Origin: Clostridium estertheticum
GTDB taxonomy: Bacteria > Bacillota > Clostridia > Clostridiales > Clostridiaceae
Direction: 5' to 3'
Length of the DNA stretch: 64,000 bases
Assembly (NCBI RefSeq): GCF_026650985.1
Contig: NZ_CP086239.1
Location: 2,914,001 to 2,978,000, forward strand
This document shows, in pieces, positions 34,834-43,730 of the stretch. Position numbers and translations under genes: made by a program. The notes beneath the pieces are model-generated. The model was not told the DNA's origin, made no database searches, and saw only the letters and a list, made by a program, of their open reading frames with translations. Position 1 is the first letter of the stretch, and every line of letters starts with the position of its first letter.

Positions 34834-36579
34834 TCAGGATTTAAACTCAGCATTAACAACTTTTTTTGAGCCCTCAGGACGGCTAAAGCGCTTCATGAAT
34901 GCCCATGTAGCGCGGCTTTCATCATACACGGCACCGTGAGGCATGTTTTTCATGAGTGTAAAGCAAACTCTTGCCTGGCCGTAAGAGTTATTGTATAAAA
35001 AAGTCTGGAAACGTTCGCCATCTGTGTATTTGTTTTCTTGTGTGTAGTGGTTCTCACCGTTGTGCACATCGTCAGGGATAAATTTCATAGGGCTACGGAT
35101 TCCGGCTTCTCTAATGCTACAATTGTTTATTTTGAGCATATTCTCCAGCAAACTGTCTAGATCGTCCCATAAGGGTACTTTATCGTCATTATCGCCGGCA
35201 CAGATGAAACATGGGAGCTCATAGCCACTCAATAATATCTCTTCAAAACTGTCGGCAAAAGGCGCGTTCCACGGAGAAATTGCAGCAAAAAGTTCTGGAT
35301 AGTGATTTCCTACCTGACGTGTTATCATGCCACCATTAGAAAATCCGGTAAGATATACTCTGGATTTGTCAATTGAATAGATTTCATATAGCTTATCGAT
35401 AATATGCTGGAATACTTCACCATCTCGATCAAACAGCCATATGTTTTGGGGTGAATCAGGAAGAACGAGGATAAATTCCTTGGTCTCATCCGCAAGTCTA
35501 TCCCAGGCGTTCTTGGTTGAAAAAATCCAAGATGGCTCCCCTCTGCCGTGAACGCTGAAAACAACATGAAGACCTGCAGCGTCTTTATAGTTCATTCCCT
35601 CAGGAAGATAGGTAGAAAATTCGTACTTAATATCGTTCATCATTACCGAATCATGTGCATAGCGATCGGAGTCGTAAAATGCAGACTTGTTAAGGTATGG
35701 TTTCAAAGTGCCATCCGGAGAATTTTTCCAGAGAATAAATTTGTTGAAAAATTGATTCATAATTGTCTTAGCGAGTACTGGAGTAGCCGAAAAGTTCCCC
35801 ACTGAAACTCTGATTTGAGCAGCTTCCTCTCTTGAATTTTTATAAAGTTTTGTGCTTATGCCCTCATATTCTTTTAGTTCGGCAGGAGCAGCTATTTGGT
35901 TACTCTCAGAAAAATATGCAAGGGCCTCTTTTACAAAATTCTCGTTTGGTCCGAACATCCAGAGGCAAACTGGAATATCATGATTTCTCATATTATAGTC
36001 AGGGCTTACATTGTGGACAAGCCAATGGCTGGAAGGGTTCGACTGGGCTGTATAGTCGCATGGAACACCGCCTACAAGAGCAACACCTGCAAAACGGTTT
36101 GGGCTTGTAACAGTAACATTTCCTGCAAAAACTGCGCCTTCCCCATAGCCCACCAAATAAATAAGAGTTTCCCAACACCAGACAAATCCATTTCGTCCTG
36201 GTATACTGTCACCATTTTTTGATCTGAAATTTTTCCTGGTTTCATCATATAATTCCTCTATAAGTGTGGGTTTTAGTGCCTGCCAACCATTTTTTGCAAC
36301 AGGCATGACAAGAACTGCACCATCATCTTCTGCTAGCTCAAGCCATCTTGATTCCTTTGCAAATTTTTCGACGGATTCATATGAATGAGCGTCTTTGTCG
36401 GGCGCACAAACATAAATTGTCTTCGCAGGGGTATATGTGTTTGCCTTTGTTGAAATATAGAAAAACATCTCATATTGTTTTCCATTTGCTGCACATGTAG
36501 CAAAACAAAGCACACCCAGACTGTGACAATCACCTGCCTGCGTGTGCTTTGTTTTTGTTGGCGTTTGCTTAAAGCTCAC
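34834..36579 (-). CDS. PHB-depolymerase/feruloyl-esterase-like hydrolase
   Basis: This 581-residue alpha/beta-hydrolase has an extra N-terminal domain (residues 1-270) that also looks hydrolase-like (LIYLVGYGEGAVFA). The C-terminal catalytic domain shows the nucleophile in RVYLTGFSNGGMITRQV, an acid-loop candidate in ICAGDNDDKVPLW and a late His in MKNMPHGAVYDESR. No signal peptide. It is the last gene of the long operon and may deacylate an imported sugar acid. The GTG start has no ribosome site, and upstream in-frame codons (ARGYLSRVIV) look coding but lack an ATG, so the true start is unclear. Confidence 0.75.
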   Translation of the reverse strand: MSFKQTPTKTKHTQAGDCHSLGVLCFATCAANGKQYEMFFYISTKANTYTPAKTIYVCAPDKDAHSYESVEKFAKESRWLELAEDDGAVLVMPVAKNGWQALKPTLIEELYDETRKNFRSKNGDSIPGRNGFVWCWETLIYLVGYGEGAVFAGNVTVTSPNRFAGVALVGGVPCDYTAQSNPSSHWLVHNVSPDYNMRNHDIPVCLWMFGPNENFVKEALAYFSESNQIAAPAELKEYEGISTKLYKNSREEAAQIRVSVGNFSATPVLAKTIMNQFFNKFILWKNSPDGTLKPYLNKSAFYDSDRYAHDSVMMNDIKYEFSTYLPEGMNYKDAAGLHVVFSVHGRGEPSWIFSTKNAWDRLADETKEFILVLPDSPQNIWLFDRDGEVFQHIIDKLYEIYSIDKSRVYLTGFSNGGMITRQVGNHYPELFAAISPWNAPFADSFEEILLSGYELPCFICAGDNDDKVPLWDDLDSLLENMLKINNCSIREAGIRSPMKFIPDDVHNGENHYTQENKYTDGERFQTFLYNNSYGQARVCFTLMKNMPHGAVYDESRATWAFMKRFSRPEGSKKVVNAEFKS

Positions 36580-36691
36580 AATGACACGGCTTAAATAGCC
36601 TCTGGCATAGATCCTTCTTATGCATTAAGGGCTTAAATGGATCAAAATATTACCATTCATTTAAGCTATCTAGAATAAGTGATTTTAGAGC

Positions 36692-37975
36692 TTACAGTGG
36701 GAATATCAATACAGATGCGACAGTCAAAGCAATCAAACGGATGAAGTACATTGGAATTGTGTATTTCCAAAATTCTGTTAGCTTGTACTTACCAATTCCC
36801 ATTACCATAGCTGGCAAACCATCAATTGGTAAGAAATGGCCGTTCCAACCTGAAAGTACGATTGCAGCAGCTGCAGCAGTCGGATTTAGACCCAAGCTCA
36901 TGCAAGTAGAAATAGCCATAGGTGCAAATACATATACAGTACCTATAGTGGATCCTGTAAGGGTTGCAAGTAGACTTGTTAGCATACAGAAAACAAAGAT
37001 TAGTACGAAAGCATTAACGTTAGTACCAAGCATACTAGCTACAGTTTTACCAACTAAAGCAGTTAAGCCTGTACTTCCAAGAGCATCTGCAACACCGATA
37101 ACACCAGCAGACATCAAAATAATTGGAGCACCGATGTTGTTACGAATTTCATCGAAATTCAAAACATTGATAACTAAAACTAGAGCTGCAGATAAACCTG
37201 GAATCATATATGCTGCATCGCCAATTTTACTTTGAAGAATCATACCAACAACAGCCGCTAAAAAGGCTGCATATGTTGTATATTCTTTCCATTTAGGTAA
37301 ATCGTAGACTATTTCTTGCGCCGCCTTACCATCTCCATTTTCTGTATCGTCAACGTTTTTGTTAGGTAGAACTTTATAACCAATTAAAGCCCATGCTATA
37401 TAAGCTAATGAAAGTATTAAGTTTACAATAGAGAATTTCACTAAGTTAACTTTAATAACAGTTGAACCAGCAGCTTCTAAAACAGCAATAACAATACCAT
37501 ATTGTAATGTAACATTTATAGGAATTAGTGGATGGTTACATGCGAAACCGGCAGCAGCAATAACTTTACCACGTGGTAACTTGTCAGTATACTGTATAGT
37601 AGATAATATACCTAAAGTAAGAATATAAAATGCAGTTGAGCCTGTGCCGAATATACTGCTAGCTAACATAACTATAATAAATAACATTATATATGCCTTA
37701 AATCCACCTTTATTAGCCATATTCAAAACTATTCTTCTGAATGCACCAATAAGGTTAGTTTTTTCTAGAGCAGCCACGATTGCCATGAAAGAAGCAAGCA
37801 TAATAATAGTAGCATTAGAAAAACCTCCGAAAGCAGTCTTGATATTGGTTACGCCAAAAATAACCATTAGTAAACATGCAAGAATTGGAGGTGCACCGAA
37901 TGGAAGTTTGTCTATCATGATTAAAATAACCATGCCTACAGTGATAACTAGGGCAATAATCATTGGAATAGTCAT
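36692..37975 (-). CDS. SLC13/DASS-type anion permease
   Basis: This 427-residue transporter has about 11 membrane helices. Two internally repeated motifs are typical of the divalent-anion/ArsB-NhaD superfamily: ASSIFGTGSTAFYILTLGIL in the first half and LLATLTGSTIGTVYVFAPMAIST in the second. It likely imports a carboxylate substrate for the operon. The ATG follows GAGAGGAG. It lies between an aldolase gene and an esterase gene on the same strand. Confidence 0.8.
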   Translation of the reverse strand: MTIPMIIALVITVGMVILIMIDKLPFGAPPILACLLMVIFGVTNIKTAFGGFSNATIIMLASFMAIVAALEKTNLIGAFRRIVLNMANKGGFKAYIMLFIIVMLASSIFGTGSTAFYILTLGILSTIQYTDKLPRGKVIAAAGFACNHPLIPINVTLQYGIVIAVLEAAGSTVIKVNLVKFSIVNLILSLAYIAWALIGYKVLPNKNVDDTENGDGKAAQEIVYDLPKWKEYTTYAAFLAAVVGMILQSKIGDAAYMIPGLSAALVLVINVLNFDEIRNNIGAPIILMSAGVIGVADALGSTGLTALVGKTVASMLGTNVNAFVLIFVFCMLTSLLATLTGSTIGTVYVFAPMAISTCMSLGLNPTAAAAAIVLSGWNGHFLPIDGLPAMVMGIGKYKLTEFWKYTIPMYFIRLIALTVASVLIFPL

Positions 37976-38051
37976 TTGTATGATCTCCTCTCTTTTATAT
38001 AGAATTATTTTTTGCAGTTGGGGACCTTATATCAATTCAAGCATACTCATA

Positions 38052-38960
38052 TTAACGCATCCCTTTGTAAGCGTTTTCCTTCAAAACTTGTTTTAGTGCG
38101 TCAATACCTTCGTCGCATAGGTAGTTGAATGGACGGCGGCAGTCGCCTACAGGATAACCAAGCAGAGAAACAGCCTTTTTAACAACAGTGTTAGGGTTGC
38201 CATATTTGAATACGGCACGGAAGGAGGCGATGGAGTCCTGAGCGACTTTAGCCTCTTCGAGCTTACCAGCCTTGAACAGTTCATAAATAGATGCCATAAC
38301 ATGAGGATATACATTGGAACATCCTGCGATGCCGCCCGCACCGCCTGCCTCTAGGCAAGGTAGAATTAGCGCATCGTTTCCGGACAAAACACGGAAGTCT
38401 TTGTCTATGTCCTTTGTAAGGTTAATGTAGGCAAGTAGGTTGTCCCAGTCACCGCTGGAGTCTTTGGCACCCATGATGATGTCTACATCTTTAGCCAACT
38501 TTGCAACGGTTTCAGGCAGCAATTTGTTGCCTGTGCGTGCAGGGATGTTGTACAGCACGATTGGAATATCTACATGCTTAGCAATTTCCACGTAGTGGTC
38601 GTAAAGCTCTTTTTGTGAAGCAAGAGCGAAGCTAGGAGTGATAATGGATAGAACGTCGGCGCCAATCTCCTGTGCCTTCTTGCTAATACGAATGGTATCA
38701 GCCGTGGAAATGCAGCCGGTACCTGCGTACACCGGAACACGACCTTTCACTTGGTCGATAGTAGTCTCAAGAACCTGAATTTTTTCATTTTCGCTTAGGA
38801 TGTAACCTTCGCCGTTGGTTCCGAATGGGAACAGACCATGGACGCCGCCTTCCAACATGCGTTCAATTTGGTTACGCAGCTCCTTCAAATTGATCGATTC
38901 ATCGGGATTCATAGGGGTTAGAATTGGTGTGATAATACCTTTTAATTCAACATTCTTCAT
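38052..38960 (-). CDS. DHDPS/NAL-family aldolase (first copy)
   Basis: This 302-residue TIM-barrel protein of the dihydrodipicolinate synthase/N-acetylneuraminate lyase family has GTNGEGY, catalytic Tyr in VLYNIPARTGN (Y137) and Schiff-base Lys in IIMGAKDSSG (K166). Members make or split a pyruvate adduct; in this catabolic operon a 2-keto-3-deoxy sugar acid or sialic-acid-like lyase reaction is likely. I start at ATG 38960 behind AAAAGGAGAG; the longer frame contains that site. Base composition is clearly richer in G+C than the second copy at 42819. Confidence 0.88.
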   Translation of the reverse strand: MKNVELKGIITPILTPMNPDESINLKELRNQIERMLEGGVHGLFPFGTNGEGYILSENEKIQVLETTIDQVKGRVPVYAGTGCISTADTIRISKKAQEIGADVLSIITPSFALASQKELYDHYVEIAKHVDIPIVLYNIPARTGNKLLPETVAKLAKDVDIIMGAKDSSGDWDNLLAYINLTKDIDKDFRVLSGNDALILPCLEAGGAGGIAGCSNVYPHVMASIYELFKAGKLEEAKVAQDSIASFRAVFKYGNPNTVVKKAVSLLGYPVGDCRRPFNYLCDEGIDALKQVLKENAYKGMR

Positions 38961-38993
38961 AATAACTCTCTCCTTTTCTATTTGCATAATAAT

Positions 38994-39161
38994 TTATAGG
39001 ATTTCTAAGTACAGATTTCTTGCATCCTCTGTAAGTGAGAACAGGCCGCAACCATCGATTCCATTGTCGGTAAACATGGCCACCCCCTTAATTTTTCTTA
39101 TCTTCAGGATGGAGGTCATGTTCTCCATGGAGTTTTCTCCACCATATACGACAGGGGGCAT
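38994..39161 (-). pseudogene. N-terminal remnant of an iron-type alcohol dehydrogenase
   Basis: Between the sialidase-fold gene and the first aldolase the minus strand reads MPPVVYGGENSMENMTSIL, then KGVAMFTDNGIDGCGLFSL, and stops. This corresponds to the first 50-55 residues of Fe-dependent alcohol dehydrogenases (MP-x-x-V-x-G-x-x-S...VTDKGI...G). It is open up to the sialidase stop codon but has no ribosome site. A full Fe-ADH lies at 41626-42783, so the remnant is a redundant paralogue lost from the GC-rich segment. Confidence 0.65.
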
Positions 39162-39206
39162 TTTTATATTATAGGTTTTAAGTATTTCCGAATCTTCCTT
39201 GTTATC

Positions 39207-40367
39207 TTAGCGACTCTGGGCCGCTGTGGGGTTATAGAGTCCCACCCCCTCACGCTTTTTACCCAACACGTCCTGCTCAGTAAAGCGAACATATTTCACT
39301 CCAAGGCGGGTGTGAGACGCGTAAGTAAGATGTAGTGCTCCATCGGCTGATTGCATAAGATATGGGTACTCGTACTGACGATTGTTGGTCTTGTTCTCAT
39401 CACCCATGAATCCCTCACCTCTCTCCATCCAGCGAATAATAGGGAAAGTCAGACCGCCGTCCTCAGAAAGAGCCACCGCCACCGGGCAACGTAGACCAGG
39501 CCAAGCAGCCTTGCCAGGATGAGGATCAGGTGTACAGGTTGGGTTGTACGCAATGGCGATGCGACCGCTCTGCAACCTTAGCGCGCTGATGCTGGAATTG
39601 TTGTTTGGGAGTGGAGTCATTACTGGCTCGCTCCAGGTTTCGCCCCAGTCAAAGGACTCACTACGGTGAATGCGATAAGCCTCACGGTTACGCATAAAAG
39701 CAACCAGATGTCCGTTTTCAAGCTCTACCACGTTAGCATGAACATGACCATTACTCTTTTGCATCATAACCATTCGCCAGGTCTTTCCCTCGTCGTCCGA
39801 GATGCGGAAGGCAGTTGGATCACCGGACAACCCGTCCACCGAATCGGTGCACAACCAGTTTGAAAAAATCCAACGTCCGTTGGACAGGATCTGAATCGGC
39901 TGGCGACAGAAGGTGCCCTCCTCTGGAAAAATTGTCTCATAGGATCCCCATGTCTTGCCACCATCGGTGCTCTTTTGGCAACGAACCACGGATGTGTACT
40001 GCATGTTGTCCTTTCCCTCCTGACGGTCTAGCTGAGCTGTATACATGGCCCAAACTGCATTATCAGGGCCGTAAAACAAGGAAGGATTCTGCTCACTGCG
40101 GGTGGAGTCGCTAGAGATATCGACTGGTGACAACCAGGCCGGTGCATCCTTAGGCAGGATAGAGCAGATGATGTGGATATCTGCGCTGCCCTCGTAGGTG
40201 CCTGCGAACCAGCAGCATAATAGGTCGCCATTAGGCAGTTCAACCATTGCCGGTGAATGTGCGGTTGGGTATCCGCCGGTTGGCAGCAGCGCCTCCAACA
40301 TTCCCATGTCACCATTCTGGTAAATAGTACCATCCCAAGTCAGTTCATGTAACTTTGCATATTGCAT
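39207..40367 (-). CDS. Sialidase-fold (BNR-repeat) cytosolic glycosidase
   Basis: This 386-residue beta-propeller protein has four Asp-box repeats: STDGGKTWGS, SDDEGKTWRM, SFDWGETWSE and SEDGGLTF. Early YPTAHSPAMVELPNGDLLCCWFAG and the late QYEYPYLMQSADG complete the fold. It matches the sialidase/exo-alpha-sialidase-like group. There is no signal peptide, so it is not a secreted neuraminidase; it may cleave an imported glycoside. The ATG follows AGGAGGACAACA. The gene is the most GC-rich in the window, which suggests transfer. Confidence 0.82.
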   Translation of the reverse strand: MQYAKLHELTWDGTIYQNGDMGMLEALLPTGGYPTAHSPAMVELPNGDLLCCWFAGTYEGSADIHIICSILPKDAPAWLSPVDISSDSTRSEQNPSLFYGPDNAVWAMYTAQLDRQEGKDNMQYTSVVRCQKSTDGGKTWGSYETIFPEEGTFCRQPIQILSNGRWIFSNWLCTDSVDGLSGDPTAFRISDDEGKTWRMVMMQKSNGHVHANVVELENGHLVAFMRNREAYRIHRSESFDWGETWSEPVMTPLPNNNSSISALRLQSGRIAIAYNPTCTPDPHPGKAAWPGLRCPVAVALSEDGGLTFPIIRWMERGEGFMGDENKTNNRQYEYPYLMQSADGALHLTYASHTRLGVKYVRFTEQDVLGKKREGVGLYNPTAAQSR

Positions 40368-40405
40368 ATTGTTGTCCTCCTAATTTATAAATTTTTAGAC
40401 ATTTG

Positions 40406-41101
40406 TTAAAACTCTACCCCATAGGGTGTTTTCCCTTTTTTTATTACTATGTATCCATACAACATTATAGCCATAGCAAAAACCCAAGGTATTATCCCCG
40501 AAATCACATGTGGAAGGCTTAAGTATTTTATAGTTATATTATCCTCAAGTATCATTTTAAATGAGGTGTGAGCGAGTATTGCACCACCTATGAATATAAC
40601 AATAGGGTGATCTTTCATTAAGTTTGCAACAAATTGACTTCCGTAAAAAATTATTGGTATGTTTATCAAAATACCGATAACAATTAATAAAACATTGCCA
40701 TCTGCTGCACTTGCTATTGCAATTACATTATCAAGACTCATACTAATGTCAGCAATAATTATTACAGCTACAGCTCCCCAAAAATTATCTGCTTTTTTTA
40801 CATTACACTCTGCTTCTTTAGACTCTGGCTTAATAAAGTCCCATGTTATTTTTACTAAAACAAGTCCACCAACTAACTTAATCGGCAACCACTGTATAGC
40901 CATTATTTGGGTAATGATACATGCAAATAATACTCTTAATCCTATAGCTCCTGCTATTCCTATAAAACTAGCTTTCTTCGCAAATTTAGGCGATAGGTTT
41001 TTTGTTGCTAATGCTATAACCCCAATATTGTCACCAGATAATGTTAAATCAAGTATAGTAATTTGTAGGACTCCTATGATAAAAGCCATTAAAGTTGTCA
41101 T
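40406..41101 (-). CDS. TerC-family membrane protein
   Basis: This 231-residue protein has seven membrane segments and the TerC signature acids in DLTLSGDNIGVIAL and DISMSLDNVIAIA, with a central hydrophilic loop after KPESKEAECNV. TerC members (YjbE/Alx-like) move Mn2+ or other cations. In a catabolic operon it could instead export a product or supply metal to the Fe- or Mn-dependent dehydrogenases; that is inference. The ATG follows AAGAAGGAG. Confidence 0.85.
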   Translation of the reverse strand: MTTLMAFIIGVLQITILDLTLSGDNIGVIALATKNLSPKFAKKASFIGIAGAIGLRVLFACIITQIMAIQWLPIKLVGGLVLVKITWDFIKPESKEAECNVKKADNFWGAVAVIIIADISMSLDNVIAIASAADGNVLLIVIGILINIPIIFYGSQFVANLMKDHPIVIFIGGAILAHTSFKMILEDNITIKYLSLPHVISGIIPWVFAMAIMLYGYIVIKKGKTPYGVEF

Positions 41102-41136
41102 TTGTATCTCCTTCTTCCCTTTTGCATTAAAATTTA

Positions 41137-41595
41137 TTAATTAATACAAACTTTAACAACGATTTTTTTTACATGTGATGGCTCTAAAAAAGCACAACAA
41201 GGTTTATGAGCATCCTCTGGAAAAAATATTCCATAATCACCCGTTTTAAATTGTAGTTTAGTATAGTCTGAAACGTTTTTATAAAAGGCGGCATCTCTTT
41301 CTTGTAATTTGTCTTCCATAATCTCTAGGGATTCAGTGGGCATAAATCCAATAATCTCTGTTCCAGAAACAACATACTGTATATCTATATATCTTACATG
41401 CGCTTCAAAACGTCTTTCATCAGCATTTTGTGTTGTATATTCCTGTACTAAAACGTATACATTTTCTCCGTCAACTTCATGTCTACCCACTTTAAGTGAA
41501 TTTAAATCAGTATTTTTTAAAAAATTAAAGGCAGCTTTAAAATTAGTATTAATGCTAGTATAATCTTTCATATTTTTCATACTTTCAAAAATCAT
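41137..41595 (-). CDS. YhcH/YjgK/YiaL-family cupin-like protein
   Basis: This 152-residue protein fits the family DUF386: FEAHVRYIDIQYVVSGTEIIGF and FFPEDAHKPCCAF hold the likely metal-binding H, E and H residues. Members are found in sialic-acid, 2,3-diketo-L-gulonate and other acid-sugar pathways, and one has been assigned sugar-acid anomerase or lyase activity. It is the operon's best hint for an acid-sugar substrate. The ATG follows AAGAAGGGGTG. Confidence 0.88.
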   Translation of the reverse strand: MIFESMKNMKDYTSINTNFKAAFNFLKNTDLNSLKVGRHEVDGENVYVLVQEYTTQNADERRFEAHVRYIDIQYVVSGTEIIGFMPTESLEIMEDKLQERDAAFYKNVSDYTKLQFKTGDYGIFFPEDAHKPCCAFLEPSHVKKIVVKVCIN

Positions 41596-41625
41596 TTTTT
41601 GACACCCCTTCTTAATTTATTCAAA

Positions 41626-42783
41626 TTACAACAATTTCATATAAATATTTTTCATATCATCTCTTGTCATTTCTTTTGGATTATTATTAAGTAACCTTGT
41701 TACCTTAGCCGCTGCATCAACTAATGTTTCTATGTCTTCTTTTGTGATCCCAAACTTTGTTAGATCTGATGGGATCTTTAAATCCTTTACCAATAGGTAT
41801 ATTTCAGAAATTACTTTTTTCCCAATATCTTCTTTTGATAATCCAGCTACATCTATATCCATTTCATTTGCTACAATTATAAGTTTATCCAAAATTGAAT
41901 TTGCATTAAACTCCATTACATATGGCAAAAGCATAGCATTGGATACTCCATGAGCAATTCTATATTTTCCACCTAAAGGATAAGATAATGCATGTACAGC
42001 TACAGTGCTTGCGGATGATATGCTTAATCCTCCATAGAAAGCAGCTAAAAGCATATTTTCTCTTGCCTCCATATCACTACCGTTAATGTATGCTCGTCTT
42101 ATATACTTACTTATCAGATTAATTCCTTTTAAAGCAAATATATCACTAATAGGATTTGATTTTTTAGAAATAAAACATTCAATACAATGGCAAAATGCAT
42201 CTATTCCTGTAGAAGCAGTAATATGTGGTGGCAAACTTTTAGTCATTTGTGGATCAAGGATTACATAATCACCAATAAATTTATCTGTAACAATACCTAC
42301 CTTTAGTTCTTCTTCTGGAATAATCACTATAGCATTTGGTGTTACTTCTGCTCCTGTTCCAGAAGATGTAGGTACCATTACAGTTTTAACACCATTTTCT
42401 ATTATTAATGAAGTGTCTAATATATTTTCTCTATAACCTTCATTTTTCATTAAAACTGCAACTAGCTTTGTGGTATCCATAACGCTACCACCACCTATTG
42501 CAATAATCAAATCTGCTTTAAATTCATTTGCCTCTTTAAAAATCTGCATAACTTGCTTTTTTTCAGGCTCTGTTGGTACATCACTAATTATATTGATTTC
42601 AACATTTAAACTTCTAAGCACCTCTAATGGTTTTTCTAAAATTCCTGCATTAAAAACACCCTTATCTGTAATTAAGACTACTTTTTTTGCTCCACACATC
42701 TTAATAATTTCTTCTATTTTTAAAATGCTATCAAGCCCTGAAAAAACTTTTCTTGGCATACCTATCGAATAAACTTCACTCAT
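41626..42783 (-). CDS. Iron-containing alcohol dehydrogenase
   Basis: This 385-residue Fe-ADH has NAD-binding IAIGGGSVMDTTKLVAV, substrate and metal region DPQMTKSLPPHITASTGIDAFCHCIECF, and the late YRIAHGVSNAMLLPYVMEFN. Metal ligands D, H, H, H can be placed in these segments. It probably reduces the aldehyde released by the aldolase, or oxidises a hydroxy acid. The ATG follows AGGGAGG. Gaps to both neighbours are 30-35 bases. Confidence 0.9.
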   Translation of the reverse strand: MSEVYSIGMPRKVFSGLDSILKIEEIIKMCGAKKVVLITDKGVFNAGILEKPLEVLRSLNVEINIISDVPTEPEKKQVMQIFKEANEFKADLIIAIGGGSVMDTTKLVAVLMKNEGYRENILDTSLIIENGVKTVMVPTSSGTGAEVTPNAIVIIPEEELKVGIVTDKFIGDYVILDPQMTKSLPPHITASTGIDAFCHCIECFISKKSNPISDIFALKGINLISKYIRRAYINGSDMEARENMLLAAFYGGLSISSASTVAVHALSYPLGGKYRIAHGVSNAMLLPYVMEFNANSILDKLIIVANEMDIDVAGLSKEDIGKKVISEIYLLVKDLKIPSDLTKFGITKEDIETLVDAAAKVTRLLNNNPKEMTRDDMKNIYMKLL

Positions 42784-42818
42784 TATCTTTTGCCTCCCTA
42801 TGAAATTAGAATAAATTT

Positions 42819-43694
42819 TTATTTATAAAGTTCTAATACTTTTAATAATTTAACTTCAATTTTTTTACTATCCACATTAAATGGAGCCTTCGCTGGTCCA
42901 ACTGGGTTTCCAACTAAGTTAGTTGCAAATTTTACAATTGAATTTGGATTTCCAAATTTTAAAGTATCGCGTATTTCACGAATGCTATCTTGTGCTTTCT
43001 TAGATTTCTTAAAATCACCTTTTTTCCATTCTTCATAAATGCTTACCATAATTTCAGGTAATATATTTGATATTCCAGAAATACCACCATTTCCACCTGC
43101 CATTAGAGTCCATAGAATTAATGAGTCATTTCCAGACAATACTATGAAATCCTCTGGTGTTTCTTCAATATAACGAAGTACATTATCAAAGTTTCCACTA
43201 CTATCTTTTATTCCAACAATATTTTTAATTTTTGCCAATCGTGCAACAGTAGTATAATCAATATTTACACCAGTTCTTGCTGGTATATTATATAATATAA
43301 TTGGAATATCTACTGAATCTGCAAGAGTACTAAAATGGTTATATAATACTTCCTGTGAACAGCCTGCAAAGTATGGAGATATAACTGAAACTGCATCTAC
43401 CCCAAGCTCTTTTGCTTTTTTAGTAAGTTCAATAGTCTCTTTTGTAGTAATGCAACCTGTACCTGCTAAAACAGGAACTCGACCTTTTGTTTCATCAACA
43501 ACGATACTAATTACCTTTAACTTTTCCTCAAAGCTTAGGGCATAAAATTCTCCATTAGTTCCTAAACAAAATAGTGAATGAATACCAGCCTTAATAAATC
43601 TATTAACCTGATTCCTCAATTCTTGTTCATTAACTTTTTCCTCCATTGTTAAAGGTGTAGTCATTGCTGCTATTATACCGTTTAATTTTAACAT
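42819..43694 (-). CDS. DHDPS/NAL-family aldolase (second copy)
   Basis: This 291-residue family member has LGTNGEFYAL, Tyr in ILYNIPARTGV (Y135) and Lys in IVGIKDSSGNFDN (K163). It resembles the first aldolase at 38052 in size and motifs, but the DNA is AT-rich like the rest of the genome. The two are paralogues within one operon and may act on different substrates. The ATG follows GAAAGGAG. Confidence 0.9.
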   Translation of the reverse strand: MLKLNGIIAAMTTPLTMEEKVNEQELRNQVNRFIKAGIHSLFCLGTNGEFYALSFEEKLKVISIVVDETKGRVPVLAGTGCITTKETIELTKKAKELGVDAVSVISPYFAGCSQEVLYNHFSTLADSVDIPIILYNIPARTGVNIDYTTVARLAKIKNIVGIKDSSGNFDNVLRYIEETPEDFIVLSGNDSLILWTLMAGGNGGISGISNILPEIMVSIYEEWKKGDFKKSKKAQDSIREIRDTLKFGNPNSIVKFATNLVGNPVGPAKAPFNVDSKKIEVKLLKVLELYK

Positions 43695-43730
43695 TTTATT
43701 TCTCCTTTCAAACCAGAATAAACATGTGGT

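Noticed and set aside
36741-37235. Long + strand frame opposite the SLC13 permease
   Set aside because: It is the complement of a well-supported transporter gene, with no ribosome site and no recognisable domain.
38815-39174. Plus-strand frame over the aldolase start and the ADH remnant
   Set aside because: It is antisense to a clear gene start and has no ribosome site; the minus-strand reading matches an alcohol dehydrogenase.
39207-40367. Secreted neuraminidase acting on host glycans
   Set aside because: The protein lacks a signal peptide and sits in an intracellular catabolic operon, so only the fold is claimed.
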